DNA of 56,250 bases from Fidelibacterota bacterium (lineage in GTDB: Bacteria; Fidelibacterota; Marinisomatia; SCGC-AAA003-L08; GCA-2689995): positions 1-56,250 of the forward strand of contig JACNKR010000043.1 of assembly GCA_014381925.1 (NCBI GenBank). The letters are read 5' to 3'. Numbering within the stretch: position 1 is the first letter of the stretch; the number at the start of each line of letters is the position of its first letter. The position numbers were made by a program, and so were the translations under genes. Below the pieces are notes generated by a model. It saw only the letters and a program-made list of their open reading frames with translations, was not told the origin of the DNA and did no database searches. Below are positions 18,688-28,753 of the stretch, piece after piece.

Positions 18688-19367
18688 TACTACTCATATT
18701 TTTTTCCTCTTTTTTAATTGGAGAAAATATAGAATTTAATATCACTTTTTTAGGTATTAATAGTGCATCAGTATTTATTTCTGAAAAAGATACTGTAATT
18801 AATGGTAAAAATGCAAAATCAATTATTTTTGAAACACAAACAGTAGCGGGAGTAAAAACACTTTTTCCTGTAGATAATTATTATCATACCATAATAAACG
18901 AAAAATTTAATCGAATATTATATTTTAATAAACGAACATCTCAACCATGGGTAAAAAATAATTTTTCTGCTAAAATGAAAAATGGTATTATAAAATATGA
19001 AAATTCAGAAATTGAAATTCAAAGTGGATATCAAAATATATTTACGCTTTTACAATATTTAAATCATATCTCAATAAATGAATTAATAAAATCAGATTAT
19101 TTAATTGACCGAGAAGGGATGCACTATTTAGCAAGTTTTGAACTCATAAATTCAAATGATCATTATAATGAAATTCAATTATTTCTTCACCCCATAAATA
19201 GTATTAAAAATATACCGATAGTCAAAAATACAGATATTTTTACATGGGAAGTATTTAAAGAAAATTCAGAACGAATACTTCGAATTAATAAAAAAACTGG
19301 AAAACTAATTTATTGTGAATTTTCTTCAGGAATAGTTACAATGAAGGCAAATTTAATTGAGAATTAA
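18675..19367 (+). CDS. DUF3108 domain secreted protein
   Basis: 230 residues with a short N-terminal signal sequence (LVLLIFFSSFLIG). The beta-rich pattern of DUF3108 is recognisable: FNITFLGINSASVFIS near the start, then TVAGVKTLFPVDNYYHTIIN, and a late GKLIYCEF strand. The family is periplasmic and predicted to bind lipid or substrate like LolA/LptA-type folds; its role is unproven. Overlap with two membrane glycosyltransferases suggests handling of their product on the outer face. Confidence 0.75.
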   Translation: MEKLVLLIFFSSFLIGENIEFNITFLGINSASVFISEKDTVINGKNAKSIIFETQTVAGVKTLFPVDNYYHTIINEKFNRILYFNKRTSQPWVKNNFSAKMKNGIIKYENSEIEIQSGYQNIFTLLQYLNHISINELIKSDYLIDREGMHYLASFELINSNDHYNEIQLFLHPINSIKNIPIVKNTDIFTWEVFKENSERILRINKKTGKLIYCEFSSGIVTMKANLIEN

Positions 19368-19417
19368 AACTAAATACATTTAACATTAATCAATAAAAAA
19401 ATAATAAATAGGATATT

Positions 19418-21931
19418 ATGGCAACAAATGATCTTACAAAAATACAGGCAGAATTACGATCAACACATATTTCTGATGTAAAATATTCAATAAAATTAAT
19501 ACTTGAAAAAGAATCAATTCAATATAAGGGAAATACAAAAATATTTTTTAATTTTAAAAAAGGGAAGATGAATGAATTAATTGTTGATTTTATTACTGAT
19601 ACTGTTCATAGCGTTTTACTTAATGATATTGCATTAACTGATTTTAGAAAAGATGAATATTGGCTTTATATAAATTCAAATCAATTAATAGATGGTAATA
19701 ATAAAATTGAAATTGAATACACGAGTAATTATGACAATACTGGCTCTGGGTTTCATCGCTTTATAGACCCTGAAGATAACGAAATTTATATCCATACCGA
19801 TTTTGAACCCTATGATGCTCACCGTCTATTTCCATGTTTTGACCAACCAGATTTAAAAGCAACTTATCAACTTGATATTACTGGACCAAAAGATTGGGAG
19901 TTTATACATAATTCAGATGCGATTACTACAAGGGAATTAGATAATGAAAAATCAGTAATTTTTAAAGAAACAGCTAAATTCTCAACTTATATATTCGCCT
20001 TGGTTGTGGGACCACATCAAAAATGGGAGGATAAATATAATGATATTCCGTTGCGGCTTTATTGTCGAAAATCGCTTGCAAAACATTTAGATCCAGAAAA
20101 TTTATTTGACATTACTAAAGAGAGTTTTCAGTTTTTAGAAGAATATTTTGATATTCCTTATCCATATGGAAAATATGACCAAATTTTTGTTCCTGAATTT
20201 AATTTTGGTGCAATGGAAAATGTAGGATGTGTTACTTTTACTGAAAGTTATATTTACCGATCGAAAAAACTTTATCGAGATTATTTAAGTAGAGCGAATA
20301 CCTTTTTCCACGAAATGGTTCATATGTGGTTTGGTAATTTAGTTACAATGAAATGGTGGAATGATTTATGGTTGAATGAAAGTTTTGCAGACTATTTATC
20401 CTATTATGCAATGAGTAATGGTAAATTATTTCCAGATTCATTAGAGCATTTTTTCAGTCGAAAAGATTGGGCACTCATGCAAGATCAGCTCTCAACAACG
20501 CATCCAATTGTTGCTTCCGCTGAAGATACAATTGAAGCATTTTCAAATTTTGACGGTATTAGTTATGCAAAAGGTGCATCGGTTTTAAAGCAAATGATGT
20601 TCTATATAGGTGAAGAAAATTTTAGAAATGGAATTAGAACTTATTTAAAGAAGTATTATGAGAAAACCACGATACTTGATAATTTTCTTTCATGCATGTC
20701 TGAAGAGAGTGGAGTAGATATAAACTCCTGGAGTAAACAATGGCTAGAAACGACAGGTGTAAATACATTAAAACCTGTATTAAATAATAATTCTTGCATG
20801 GTGCAACAAATACCTTCTGTAAATAATAATCAATTGAGAGATCATGCGATACTATATGAAAACTATTCAATCGTTAATAATAAACCGGCAATTATTGATG
20901 AAGGGAAAATATTTATCAAAGGAGAAACATCTGAGTTTGATCTAAATGCAGCTGGAGATTTTTTATTACTTAATGCAAAAGACCATGATTATATAAAAGT
21001 ATTTTTTGAAAAACGAGATATTGAATTTATTTCTGAACATGTAAGTTCAATTAATGACCGATTTACGCGACGAATTATTTGGGGGAATTTATGGCAAATG
21101 GTTAGAGATAATGCATTATCTCCGATTAAATTTCTTGAAATGATTGAAAAACACTTAGTTTTAGAAAAAGATATTACCGTAATTCAAGGCCAATTAACTT
21201 CTAAAGCATCTGCCATCATTTCAATATTTCTAACCAAAGAAAACAAAGAAATTTGGTCAAGTAGATTGTTTACTCTTGCTACTGATGTTCTCTCAAATGG
21301 AGGAGATGAAGAAACACAATTGACTTGGTTTGATTTATTCCTTACATGTGCGAATGAAAATTCATCCTTAAGTAAAATTAAAGAATTGTTAGATGGTGAT
21401 ATTCATTTTGAAAATTTAACTATTGACCAAGATAAACGATGGAGAATTGTAAATCGTCTATGTGCATATAATTATAGTGACTCATTAACGCTAATTGAAA
21501 ATGAAAAAAAGAATGACCCCGGTGATTTGGGCGAAAAGAAAGCCTACCTTGCGATAGTTTCTATTCCTGATTTAGAAATCAAATCAAAAAATTGGAATGC
21601 ATTTATAAATAATAAGGATAAGTTATCAACCGATTTTATGCGTTATGGGATGAGTGGGTTCTTTTGGAATAATCAAACTGAATTGTTATCTCAATTTATT
21701 AAACCATTTTTTGATAATTTAGCGAATATTTATAAAGAAAAAGATATGCATTATTCTTCAGCATTTGGAAGTGTATTATTTCCTTCAATATTTGATCCTC
21801 AAGTAATTCTCGAGAAAACGGAATTATTTTTAGAACAAAATAAAGATTTACCGAAGTTATGCAAAAAGGGGTTAATTGAAAATTGTGACCATCTGAAGAG
21901 AAGAATTCCAATTTTAGAAGGACAGAAATAA
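19418..21931 (+). CDS. pepN: Aminopeptidase N (M1 family)
   Basis: 837 residues. The substrate-binding GAMEN motif (FGAMENVG) is followed by the zinc site HEMVHMWFGN (from about residue 298) and the downstream Glu ligand in WLNESFADYLSYY. The N-terminal beta domain (YSIKLILE...) and a long helical C-terminal domain (ERAP1-like, about 500-837) are complete. It removes N-terminal residues from peptides, metal-dependently. No signal peptide is visible, so it is cytoplasmic. ATG 19418 is preceded by AATAGGATATT. Confidence 0.92.
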   Translation: MATNDLTKIQAELRSTHISDVKYSIKLILEKESIQYKGNTKIFFNFKKGKMNELIVDFITDTVHSVLLNDIALTDFRKDEYWLYINSNQLIDGNNKIEIEYTSNYDNTGSGFHRFIDPEDNEIYIHTDFEPYDAHRLFPCFDQPDLKATYQLDITGPKDWEFIHNSDAITTRELDNEKSVIFKETAKFSTYIFALVVGPHQKWEDKYNDIPLRLYCRKSLAKHLDPENLFDITKESFQFLEEYFDIPYPYGKYDQIFVPEFNFGAMENVGCVTFTESYIYRSKKLYRDYLSRANTFFHEMVHMWFGNLVTMKWWNDLWLNESFADYLSYYAMSNGKLFPDSLEHFFSRKDWALMQDQLSTTHPIVASAEDTIEAFSNFDGISYAKGASVLKQMMFYIGEENFRNGIRTYLKKYYEKTTILDNFLSCMSEESGVDINSWSKQWLETTGVNTLKPVLNNNSCMVQQIPSVNNNQLRDHAILYENYSIVNNKPAIIDEGKIFIKGETSEFDLNAAGDFLLLNAKDHDYIKVFFEKRDIEFISEHVSSINDRFTRRIIWGNLWQMVRDNALSPIKFLEMIEKHLVLEKDITVIQGQLTSKASAIISIFLTKENKEIWSSRLFTLATDVLSNGGDEETQLTWFDLFLTCANENSSLSKIKELLDGDIHFENLTIDQDKRWRIVNRLCAYNYSDSLTLIENEKKNDPGDLGEKKAYLAIVSIPDLEIKSKNWNAFINNKDKLSTDFMRYGMSGFFWNNQTELLSQFIKPFFDNLANIYKEKDMHYSSAFGSVLFPSIFDPQVILEKTELFLEQNKDLPKLCKKGLIENCDHLKRRIPILEGQK

Positions 21932-22076
21932 GTTAGAACAATAGAATTATGAAAAATATCTGAATATTTACATTTATAAAGTATTTCAAGCTATATATAG
22001 TGAAGGAGATTATTGTTCAATGGTTGAAATGTACATTTAAATGGTAAAATATAGCTTTAGGAAAATTTAAGAAAAC
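21932..22076. other. Intergenic region after pepN
   Basis: AT-rich sequence with no supported gene or clear terminator. A GAAGGAG at about 22003 is followed by an ATG-led frame at 22020 of only a few codons, which I do not call. Confidence 0.35.
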
Positions 22077-22108
22077 TTGACATAACAGCGTCAATTTGAA
22101 AATATAAA
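22077..22108 (+). promoter_or_regulatory. Candidate promoter/operator of the BCAA operon
   Basis: TTGACA (22077-22082) is a consensus -35. AATATA (22101-22106, spacer 18) or TATAAA (22103-22108, spacer 20) could be the -10. TTGAC also forms a dyad with GTCAA eight bases on (22077-22094), a possible operator. If correct, the leader RNA is about 500 bases. Confidence 0.4.
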
Positions 22109-22114
22109 ACCACT

Positions 22115-22197
22115 AATATTTTTTATGAGAAAAAATATTATTCTATTCTAGTCTTTACCTGATAATCTATATATTGATTATCAGTTGTTATAGACTA
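22115..22197 (+). promoter_or_regulatory. Two hairpins in the BCAA operon leader
   Basis: AATATTTTTT/AAAAAATATT (22115-22139, loop ATGAG) is a perfect 10-bp inverted repeat. Next, CTGATAATC (22159-22167) pairs with GATTATCAG (22176-22184), and an outer TAGTCT (22149-22154) pairs with AGACTA (22192-22197), giving an extended stem. They could stabilise the leader RNA or bind a regulator as DNA. The function is inferred only from position. Confidence 0.45.
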
Positions 22198-22290
22198 AAT
22201 TTTATTATTTTACATTTTATTATTTTACAATTAAAAAAAGCTTGTTCTACAAATTCTAACTTTTATAAGTTTGCACCTTATATTAGACCA

Positions 22291-22461
22291 ATGAAAATAA
22301 GACAGACAATTAAAATAAAAAATAATCAAACTGCGGAATCGCTAAGAGCTGATAATCGCATTTGTAGTATTCTAGATATTTTAAACCTGTTTATTTCTTC
22401 TCAGAATGAAATTATTATTATTATCGTTCTGATTCTCGTGGTCGTTGTACCGAACGCCTGA
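22291..22461 (+). CDS. BCAA-rich leader peptide (ilv attenuator)
   Basis: A 56-residue frame whose end is IIIIIVLILVVVVPNA: 13 consecutive Ile, Val or Leu codons, then Pro-Asn-Ala-stop. This is the hallmark of ilv-type leader peptides such as the E. coli ilvGMEDA leader, where ribosome stalling at these codons decides transcription of the operon. It ends 155 bases before ilvD. ATG 22291 is the nearest in-frame ATG but lacks a ribosome site, so the true start may be internal. A second short overlapping frame, MKLLLLSF (22406-22432), is also Leu-rich. Confidence 0.6.
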   Translation: MKIRQTIKIKNNQTAESLRADNRICSILDILNLFISSQNEIIIIIVLILVVVVPNA

Positions 22462-22555
22462 TTATTTAACAACTTAAAATAAATCAGGATAAAGGTAAGG
22501 CGAGACACAATTCCACCTTAGTACATATTTTTACACCTGATTTATGTTGCAATAA
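22455..22555 (+). promoter_or_regulatory. Mutually exclusive leader RNA structures before ilvD
   Basis: Segment 1, CCTGATT (22457-22463, overlapping the leader stop), can pair with AATCAGG (22482-22488). The latter region, ATAAATCAGG (22479-22488), is instead fully complementary over 10 bases to CCTGATTTAT (22536-22545). A stalled ribosome would cover segment 1 and leave 2 free to pair with 3. A small hairpin ATGTT/AACAT follows at 22544-22558. No canonical GC stem with T-run is visible, so the output (termination or translation) is unclear. Confidence 0.5.
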
Positions 22556-22616
22556 CATGTTTCGATACATTTTATATATTATATATTTGAAATGAATGGA
22601 GTTAATGTAATTTAAA

Positions 22617-24290
22617 ATGAGATCAGATAAAATAAAAAAAGGATTTGAACGAGCACCACACCGCAGTTTATTGCGCGCAACAGGTGTAATTCGTAAAGAT
22701 TCAGATTTTGACCTACCTTTTATTGGTGTCGCTAATTCATATATTGATTTAATTCCTGGGCATGTTCATCTTCAAGAATTTGGAAAAGTTGCAAAAGAGT
22801 CAATTCGTGAAGCAGGTGGTTTACCATTTGAATTTAATACAATTGGTGTAGATGATGGTATTGCCATGGGGCATATAGGTATGCGGTATTCTTTAGCAAG
22901 TAGAGAATTAATTGCAGATAGTATTGAAACGGTTGTCCAAGCACATCGATTAGATGGACTAGTTTGTATTACAAATTGTGATAAAATAGTTCCGGGAATG
23001 TTAATGGCATCTATGCGTGTCAATATTCCAACAATATTTGTATCAGGTGGTCCTATGAAAGCAGGAGTAACTAAAGATGGTGAAAAAATTGATTTAATTT
23101 CTGTATTTGAAGGTGTAGGTAAATTCCAAACTGGAAAAATAAATAGTGATGAATTAAAAGACCTTGAGATAAATGGATGCCCAACTTGTGGGTCATGTTC
23201 TGGAATGTTTACAGCAAATTCCATGAATTGCTTACTCGAAGTTCTTGGAATGGCATTGCCAGGGAATGGTTCCATTTTAGCAGTAGATTCTAAAAGATTA
23301 GAATTAATAAGGGAATCAAGTAAAACAATTATCAAACTTGTGAAAAAGGATTTGAAACCCCGAGATATTGTTAACAAAGAATCTTTACGAAATGCATTTG
23401 CATTAGATATGGCAATGGGTGGAAGTACAAATACAATATTGCATACTTTAGCAGTGGCAAATGAAGCCAAGATTGAATTTGATTTAAAAGAGTTAAATGT
23501 AATTAGTCGAAAAACTCCATACCTTTGTAAAGTAAGTCCCGCAACTAAATTTGTACACATGGAAGATGTAAATAATGCAGGTGGAGTATCTGCTATATTA
23601 AAAGAATTATCAAAAAAAAAGGGGACATTAGATTTAAGTCGCCCAACCGTTTCTGGTAAAAACTTGGAGCAAGTTTTATTTACAGCAAAAAATCTAAATT
23701 CGGATATTATTAGGTCTATAAAAAAACCATTTTCAGAAGAAGGTGGCCTAGCAATTTTATTTGGAAATATCGCTCCTGAAGGATCTGTAGTAAAAACAGG
23801 AGCTGTGTGTGAAAAAATGAAAGTACATACTGGTCCAGCAAGAATTTATGAATCGCAAGAAGATGCGGTAAAAGGGATTTTAAATAACGAAGTTAATCCT
23901 GGAGAGGTTGTTGTCATTAGATATGAAGGACCAAAAGGTGGACCAGGTATGCCTGAAATGTTAGCTCCTACAAGTAATATAATGGGGATGGGGTTAGGCG
24001 AATCTGTCGCTTTAATTACAGATGGGCGTTTTTCAGGAGGAACTCGAGGTGCATGTATAGGGCATATTTCACCAGAGGCAGCTTCAGGCGGACCTATTGC
24101 AATCATTGAAAATGGAGATTTAATCACAATTGATATTCCTAATCATAAAATTAATTTAAATATTAGTGATATAGAATTTGCTAATAGAATGAAATATTTA
24201 AAACCATTTGAGCAAAAAATTAAACATGGATATCTTGGACGATATGCACGATTAGTAACATCAGCAAATACAGGGGCAGTACTAAAATGA
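22617..24290 (+). CDS. ilvD: Dihydroxy-acid dehydratase
   Basis: 557 residues, full length. It dehydrates 2,3-dihydroxy-isovalerate and -3-methylvalerate to the 2-oxo acids, the third common step of Val/Ile synthesis. The Fe-S ligand regions CITNCDK and [19 protein letters not shown] are intact, as is the C-terminal [15 protein letters not shown] block. First gene of the operon, it follows the BCAA leader. A GGAG at 22597 is rather far from ATG 22617. Its stop overlaps the ilvB start by 4 bases (ATGA). Confidence 0.95.
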   Translation: MRSDKIKKGFERAPHRSLLRATGVIRKDSDFDLPFIGVANSYIDLIPGHVHLQEFGKVAKESIREAGGLPFEFNTIGVDDGIAMGHIGMRYSLASRELIADSIETVVQAHRLDGLVCITNCDKIVPGMLMASMRVNIPTIFVSGGPMKAGVTKDGEKIDLISVFEGVGKFQTGKINSDELKDLEINGCPTCGSCSGMFTANSMNCLLEVLGMALPGNGSILAVDSKRLELIRESSKTIIKLVKKDLKPRDIVNKESLRNAFALDMAMGGSTNTILHTLAVANEAKIEFDLKELNVISRKTPYLCKVSPATKFVHMEDVNNAGGVSAILKELSKKKGTLDLSRPTVSGKNLEQVLFTAKNLNSDIIRSIKKPFSEEGGLAILFGNIAPEGSVVKTGAVCEKMKVHTGPARIYESQEDAVKGILNNEVNPGEVVVIRYEGPKGGPGMPEMLAPTSNIMGMGLGESVALITDGRFSGGTRGACIGHISPEAASGGPIAIIENGDLITIDIPNHKINLNISDIEFANRMKYLKPFEQKIKHGYLGRYARLVTSANTGAVLK

Positions 24291-26038
24291 AAAATTATGA
24301 ACCAAAACGAATCCTTACTGGAGCTGAAATAATTTGGGAATGTTTAATTATAGAAGGAGTTAGAACTGTTTTTGGTTATCCTGGTGGTGCAATTTTACCA
24401 ACTTATGATGCTTTTTATAAATATAGGAAAAAAATTCATCATGTATTAACAAGACATGAACAAGGTGCAACTCATATGGCAGACGGATATGCAAGAGCAA
24501 GTGGCAAGGTTGGGGTAGCAATGGCTACATCGGGGCCAGGTGCAACAAATATGATTACTGGATTAGCAACAGCAATGATGGATTCTTCTCCAATAGTATG
24601 TATAACAGGTCAAGTACCTCGGCATTTTATTGGCACGGATGCATTTCAAGAAACTGATATTACCGGTGCAGTAATACCAGTTACAAAGCATTGTTATCTT
24701 GTAATGGAAATCAATAAACTTGCTTCTACAATTAGTGAAGCATTTTATCTTGCACGTACGGGAAGACCAGGTCCAATTCTTATTGATATTCCAAAAGATA
24801 TTCAAAATGAATCTGTTGAATTTGAATATAGTAATAAATTAATTCAAATTCCAGGATATCATTTACCACCAAATCCACCCAATCATCACATAATTAAAGT
24901 TATTAAATTAATAAATGAAGCTAAATTCCCAATTATTTTTTGCGGTAATGGTGTTATTTTATCTGGTGCATCATCTGAAATATTAAAATTAGCTGAAAAA
25001 TCAGGAATTCCAATTGCAACTACTCTCTTGGGTATTGGCGGTGTTCCTGATAGCCATCCTTTAGTTTTAGGAATGATGGGGATGCATGGACATTCTTGGG
25101 TAAATCATGCAATTCAAGAAGCAGATTTAATTATTGCATGTGGAATGAGATTTGATGATCGTGTAACTGGAAAATTAAACACATACTCTCCTAATTCAAA
25201 AAAAATTCATATTGATATTGATGCATCTGAGTTTAATAAAAATGTTAAAGTAGATATTTCTGTTCATAGTGATTTAAAAATATTTTTAAAGGAATTAAAC
25301 CCTTATTTAAAAACACACACACATAAAAAATGGTTAAGAAAAATTTCTTTTTGGCGAAAAGAATCACACGGGCGTGATGTTCTTAATAGAAAACATAAAG
25401 TTCTTATGGCTGCAGAAGTTATTCGTGAAATTTGGAAAAATACAGATGAAAATACAGTTATAATTACTGATGTTGGTCAGCACCAAATGTTAGAAGCTCA
25501 ATATTATAATCATGAAAATCCAAGAACTCTATTAACATCAGGGGGATTGGGAACAATGGGTTTTAGTCTTCCAGCTGGTATTGGAGCAAGTTTTCATAGT
25601 TTAGAGAATGAAATTTGGATTATTGTTGGCGATGGAAGTATTCAAATGACTATTACAGAACTTGCAACTGCTGTCCAGGAAAATTCAAATATTAATATCG
25701 CAATTATTAATAATGGTTATTTAGGTATGGTTCGTCAATGGCAAGAAATGTTTTATGATGCACGATATTCAGAAACACCTATAACTAGCCCTGATTATGT
25801 TATAATTGCTGAAGCATACGGATTAAGTGGACAACGCGTTACATCATTTGATGATATTAATTCAGCTATTAAAAAAGCACAAAGTATTAATGGACCAGCC
25901 ATTATTGAGTTTATTGTAGAAAAAGAAGATTTAGTTTACCCTATGGTGAGTACAGGGGCAGATTTAAATGATATGGTACAGAGACCAAAGAAAGATTATA
26001 ATTTAAAATCAGATAATAAAAAGGAGTTACTCAATTGA
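24287..26038 (+). CDS. ilvB: Acetolactate synthase, large subunit
   Basis: 583 residues, thiamine-diphosphate enzyme that joins two pyruvates to acetolactate, or pyruvate and 2-oxobutyrate to acetohydroxybutyrate. The activating Glu is in [16 protein letters not shown]. The ThDP/Mg motif runs from GDGSIQMT to [18 protein letters not shown]-terminal, central FAD/DHS-like and C-terminal ThDP domains are all present. ATGA overlap with ilvD and the following small subunit indicate coupled translation and a holoenzyme. Confidence 0.95.
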   Translation: MKNYEPKRILTGAEIIWECLIIEGVRTVFGYPGGAILPTYDAFYKYRKKIHHVLTRHEQGATHMADGYARASGKVGVAMATSGPGATNMITGLATAMMDSSPIVCITGQVPRHFIGTDAFQETDITGAVIPVTKHCYLVMEINKLASTISEAFYLARTGRPGPILIDIPKDIQNESVEFEYSNKLIQIPGYHLPPNPPNHHIIKVIKLINEAKFPIIFCGNGVILSGASSEILKLAEKSGIPIATTLLGIGGVPDSHPLVLGMMGMHGHSWVNHAIQEADLIIACGMRFDDRVTGKLNTYSPNSKKIHIDIDASEFNKNVKVDISVHSDLKIFLKELNPYLKTHTHKKWLRKISFWRKESHGRDVLNRKHKVLMAAEVIREIWKNTDENTVIITDVGQHQMLEAQYYNHENPRTLLTSGGLGTMGFSLPAGIGASFHSLENEIWIIVGDGSIQMTITELATAVQENSNINIAIINNGYLGMVRQWQEMFYDARYSETPITSPDYVIIAEAYGLSGQRVTSFDDINSAIKKAQSINGPAIIEFIVEKEDLVYPMVSTGADLNDMVQRPKKDYNLKSDNKKELLN

Positions 26039-26607
26039 ATCAAACACTTATTGCATTCGTGGAAGATAAACCTGGAGTATTAAATAGAATTACAAGTCTA
26101 TTCAGACGGAGAAATTTTAATATTGATAGTCTTGTAGTAGGTAAGACAGAAAAAAAAAATATTAGTAGAATGACAATAGTAGCAAATGAAAAAAATTCTG
26201 AAAAGCGAAAAAATATTTATTTTAATCTTATTAAATTAATTAATGTTATTTTAGTTAAAGATGTAAGTGATATTCCTTGTATTGAAAGAGAATATATTCT
26301 TGTTAAAGTTTGTATAAATTCAGAAAACCTTAATAGTTTTAATGAATTAGCTAAAAAATATGGAGCAAGGATTATTGATTTGAGTTCAAATTCCGCAATA
26401 ATTGAAGCTTCAGAAAGTAAGGATAGAATATCAATACTAATTGATAAGTTAACTCCTTTTAATATAGTTGAAATTATGAGAACAGGGAAAATGGCAATGC
26501 AGAAAGGATTAGAACCCAAAAATAAAGAGGTACATAATATTAATGGACAACAAAATTTGACTGATAATCTTTGGGCAACAAAACAATTAAATTCATATTT
26601 AAAATAA
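26035..26607 (+). CDS. ilvH: Acetolactate synthase, small regulatory subunit
   Basis: 190 residues. The N-terminal ACT domain (TLIAFVEDKPGVLNRITSLFRRRNFNIDSL) binds valine for feedback inhibition, followed by the usual C-terminal half (YGARIIDLSSNSAIIEASES). The start is TTG 26035, overlapping the ilvB stop; AAGGAG at 26021-26026, eight bases upstream, decides this start. The C-terminal tail after MRTGKMAMQKG is unremarkable. Confidence 0.92.
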   Translation: MNQTLIAFVEDKPGVLNRITSLFRRRNFNIDSLVVGKTEKKNISRMTIVANEKNSEKRKNIYFNLIKLINVILVKDVSDIPCIEREYILVKVCINSENLNSFNELAKKYGARIIDLSSNSAIIEASESKDRISILIDKLTPFNIVEIMRTGKMAMQKGLEPKNKEVHNINGQQNLTDNLWATKQLNSYLK

Positions 26608-26621
26608 AAATAAAGGATAAA

Positions 26622-27665
26622 ATGAAAGAGATTAATATAAGTGGGGTATTAGAAAAAATAATTGAAAGAGCAGATTTTCCAATTTTAAAATGCAAGGAAA
26701 TTCTAGACAAAGAAATTACTACAATACTTGGTTATGGTCCTCAAGGAAGAGGGCAAAGTTTGAATATGAGAGACCAAGGATTTAATATAATTATTGGTTT
26801 ACGAAAAGGAGATAGTTGGAAAAAAGCAATAGCGGATGGTTGGGTAGATGGTGAAAATCTTTTTGAAATTGAAGAAGCAGTAAAAAGAGGAACAATTATT
26901 CAATTTCTATTATCAGATGCAGGACAAATTCAGGCTTGGCCTACAGTGAAAGAAAATTTAGAGCCAGGTAATGCATTATATTTTTCCCATGGATTTGGTA
27001 TTGTATTTAATGAACATACTAAAATTGAACCACCGAAAAATATTGATGTAATTTTAGTAGCCCCAAAAGGAAGTGGATTAACAGTCCGTACTCATTTTTT
27101 AGAAGGAAGAGGGATAAATGCTTCGTATGCAATATACCAAGATTATACAGGCAATGCTCATAATCGCTGTATTGCAACAGCATTTGCTATAGGTTCGGGA
27201 CATTTATTTGAAACTACATTTAAAAAAGAAGTTCATAGTGATTTAACAGGTGAAAGATGTGTATTAATGGGATTACTTCAAGGTGCATTTTTAGCCCAAT
27301 TTGAAGTGTTAAGAGAACATGGTCATTCTCCTTCTGAAGCGTACAATGAAACAATTGAAGAGGCCTTACAAAGTCTATATCCATTAGTTGCTGAAAACGG
27401 CATGGATTGGATGTATTCCAATTGCTCAACTACTGCACAAAGAGGTGCTTTGGACTGGGCTCCTAAATTTTATAATGTTTTAAAACCAATTATTGAGGAT
27501 TGTTATCAAAATGTATTAAATGGTAATGAGGCTAAAATTTCAATTGAATCAAATTCAAAAAAAGATTACAGAGAAAAACTTGAAATTGAATTAGAAGCTA
27601 TTAAAAATCAAGAAATGTGGATTGCAGGAAAACAATTGCGTAAGTTACGACCAGAAAATATATAA
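26622..27665 (+). CDS. ilvC: Ketol-acid reductoisomerase
   Basis: 347 residues from ATG 26622, chosen for AAAGGATAA immediately upstream; an ATG 51 bases earlier lies inside ilvH and adds atypical sequence. The Rossmann motif is GYGPQGRGQSLNMRDQG and the catalytic block includes FSHGFGIVF, APKGSGLTVR, DLTGERCVLMG and EALQSLYPL. It isomerises and reduces acetolactate with NAD(P)H and Mg. The length fits a class I enzyme. Its stop is followed directly by the leuB ATG. Confidence 0.95.
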   Translation: MKEINISGVLEKIIERADFPILKCKEILDKEITTILGYGPQGRGQSLNMRDQGFNIIIGLRKGDSWKKAIADGWVDGENLFEIEEAVKRGTIIQFLLSDAGQIQAWPTVKENLEPGNALYFSHGFGIVFNEHTKIEPPKNIDVILVAPKGSGLTVRTHFLEGRGINASYAIYQDYTGNAHNRCIATAFAIGSGHLFETTFKKEVHSDLTGERCVLMGLLQGAFLAQFEVLREHGHSPSEAYNETIEEALQSLYPLVAENGMDWMYSNCSTTAQRGALDWAPKFYNVLKPIIEDCYQNVLNGNEAKISIESNSKKDYREKLEIELEAIKNQEMWIAGKQLRKLRPENI

Positions 27666-28744
27666 ATGTCATCAATAAATTATAAATTAGCAATTCTTCC
27701 AGGTGATGGAATTGGACCAGAAGTTATGGATTCTGCTTTAAATGTGCTCAATATTGTGAGTAAGAAATTTGATATTTCATTTCAATTTAAGACCTATTTA
27801 GTGGGGGGGCATCTATAGATAAATTTGGAATACCAATTACAAATGAAGTTTTATCAGCTTGTAAAGATTCAGATGCTGTTTTGCTAGGTGCTGTTGGTGG
27901 TCCCAAGTGGGATAATCAAGAGCAAGAAAAAAAACCTGAAAATGGTTTAATGCAACTTAGAGAAACCTTAGGGTTGTATACAAATCTTAGACCAGCTAAA
28001 ATATATCCTAGCTTAATTGATGTTTCATCATTGAAACCTGAAGTTATTAAAGGTGTTGATATAATGGTTGTTCGAGAACTTACTGGGGGAATTTATTTTG
28101 GAACTCCTCGAGGGATTAATGAAAATGAAGGTTGGAATACTTTGCGGTATACTCGAAATGAGGTAGAACGAATTGCAAAATCAGCATTTGAAATTGCACG
28201 ATTAAGAGATAATAGAGTTACTTCTGTTCACAAGTCAAATGTTTTAGAAAGTTCACAATTTTGGAAAAATATTATTAAATCAGTGCATTTGGATTATTCT
28301 GATGTACAATTAAATGAAATGTATGTTGATAATGCAGCAATGCAATTAGTTAGCAATCCAAAGCAATTTGATGTAATTATTACTCAAAATATGTTTGGAG
28401 ATATTCTCAGCGATATTACTGGTATGCTTACAGGTAGCTTAGGAATGCTTCCTTCTGCTTCTATAGGAGAAAAATATGCACTATATGAACCTGTCCATGG
28501 AACTGCTCCTGAGATTTCAGGACAAAATATTGCTAATCCTATAGCTATGATTGCCTCCGTAGCTATGATGCTTGAAATAACATGCAAATTACCCTTAGCA
28601 GCAAAATTTATTAATAATGCAATTGAAGAAATATTAAATGAGGGATATCGCACTACTGAGGTGGCTCTTCCAAGTGATTTTATTTTATCTACAACAGAGT
28701 TAACTGAAAAAATAATTAATTTTTTAAACAAAGATATTATTTAA
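27666..28744 (+). pseudogene. leuB: 3-isopropylmalate dehydrogenase with apparent frameshift
   Basis: ATG 27666 abuts the ilvC stop and begins INYKLAILPGDGIGPEVM, the LeuB N-terminus. The frame breaks at a run of seven G (27803-27809) where LVGGASIDKFG would need eight; reading on gives CAT-CTA-TAG after 50 codons. One base back, the frame continues to 28744 with all LeuB motifs: GAVGGPKWD, RELTGGIYFG, SVHKSNVLESSQFW, MFGDILSD and EPVHGTAPEISGQ. With the shift corrected the protein is about 359 residues. The enzyme oxidises isopropylmalate and, with CimA, methylmalate. In an otherwise intact operon this is most simply a homopolymer sequencing error. G-GGG-GGG is also a correctly phased -1 slippery heptamer. 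Confidence 0.85.
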
Positions 28745-28753
28745 AATAATAAA

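Noticed and set aside
22174..22290. Upstream extension of the leader frame by 39 more codons
   Set aside because: The extra residues have no signal, no ribosome site and typical AT-rich composition. Only the C-terminal Ile/Val/Leu run is informative.
22592..22615. ATG-led seven-codon frame directly before ilvD, with a start-stop ATGTAA inside
   Set aside because: Too short to judge; likely chance near a GGAG motif.
22441..22620. T-box riboswitch upstream of ilvD
   Set aside because: The conserved T-box sequence is absent; the BCAA codon run explains the region better.
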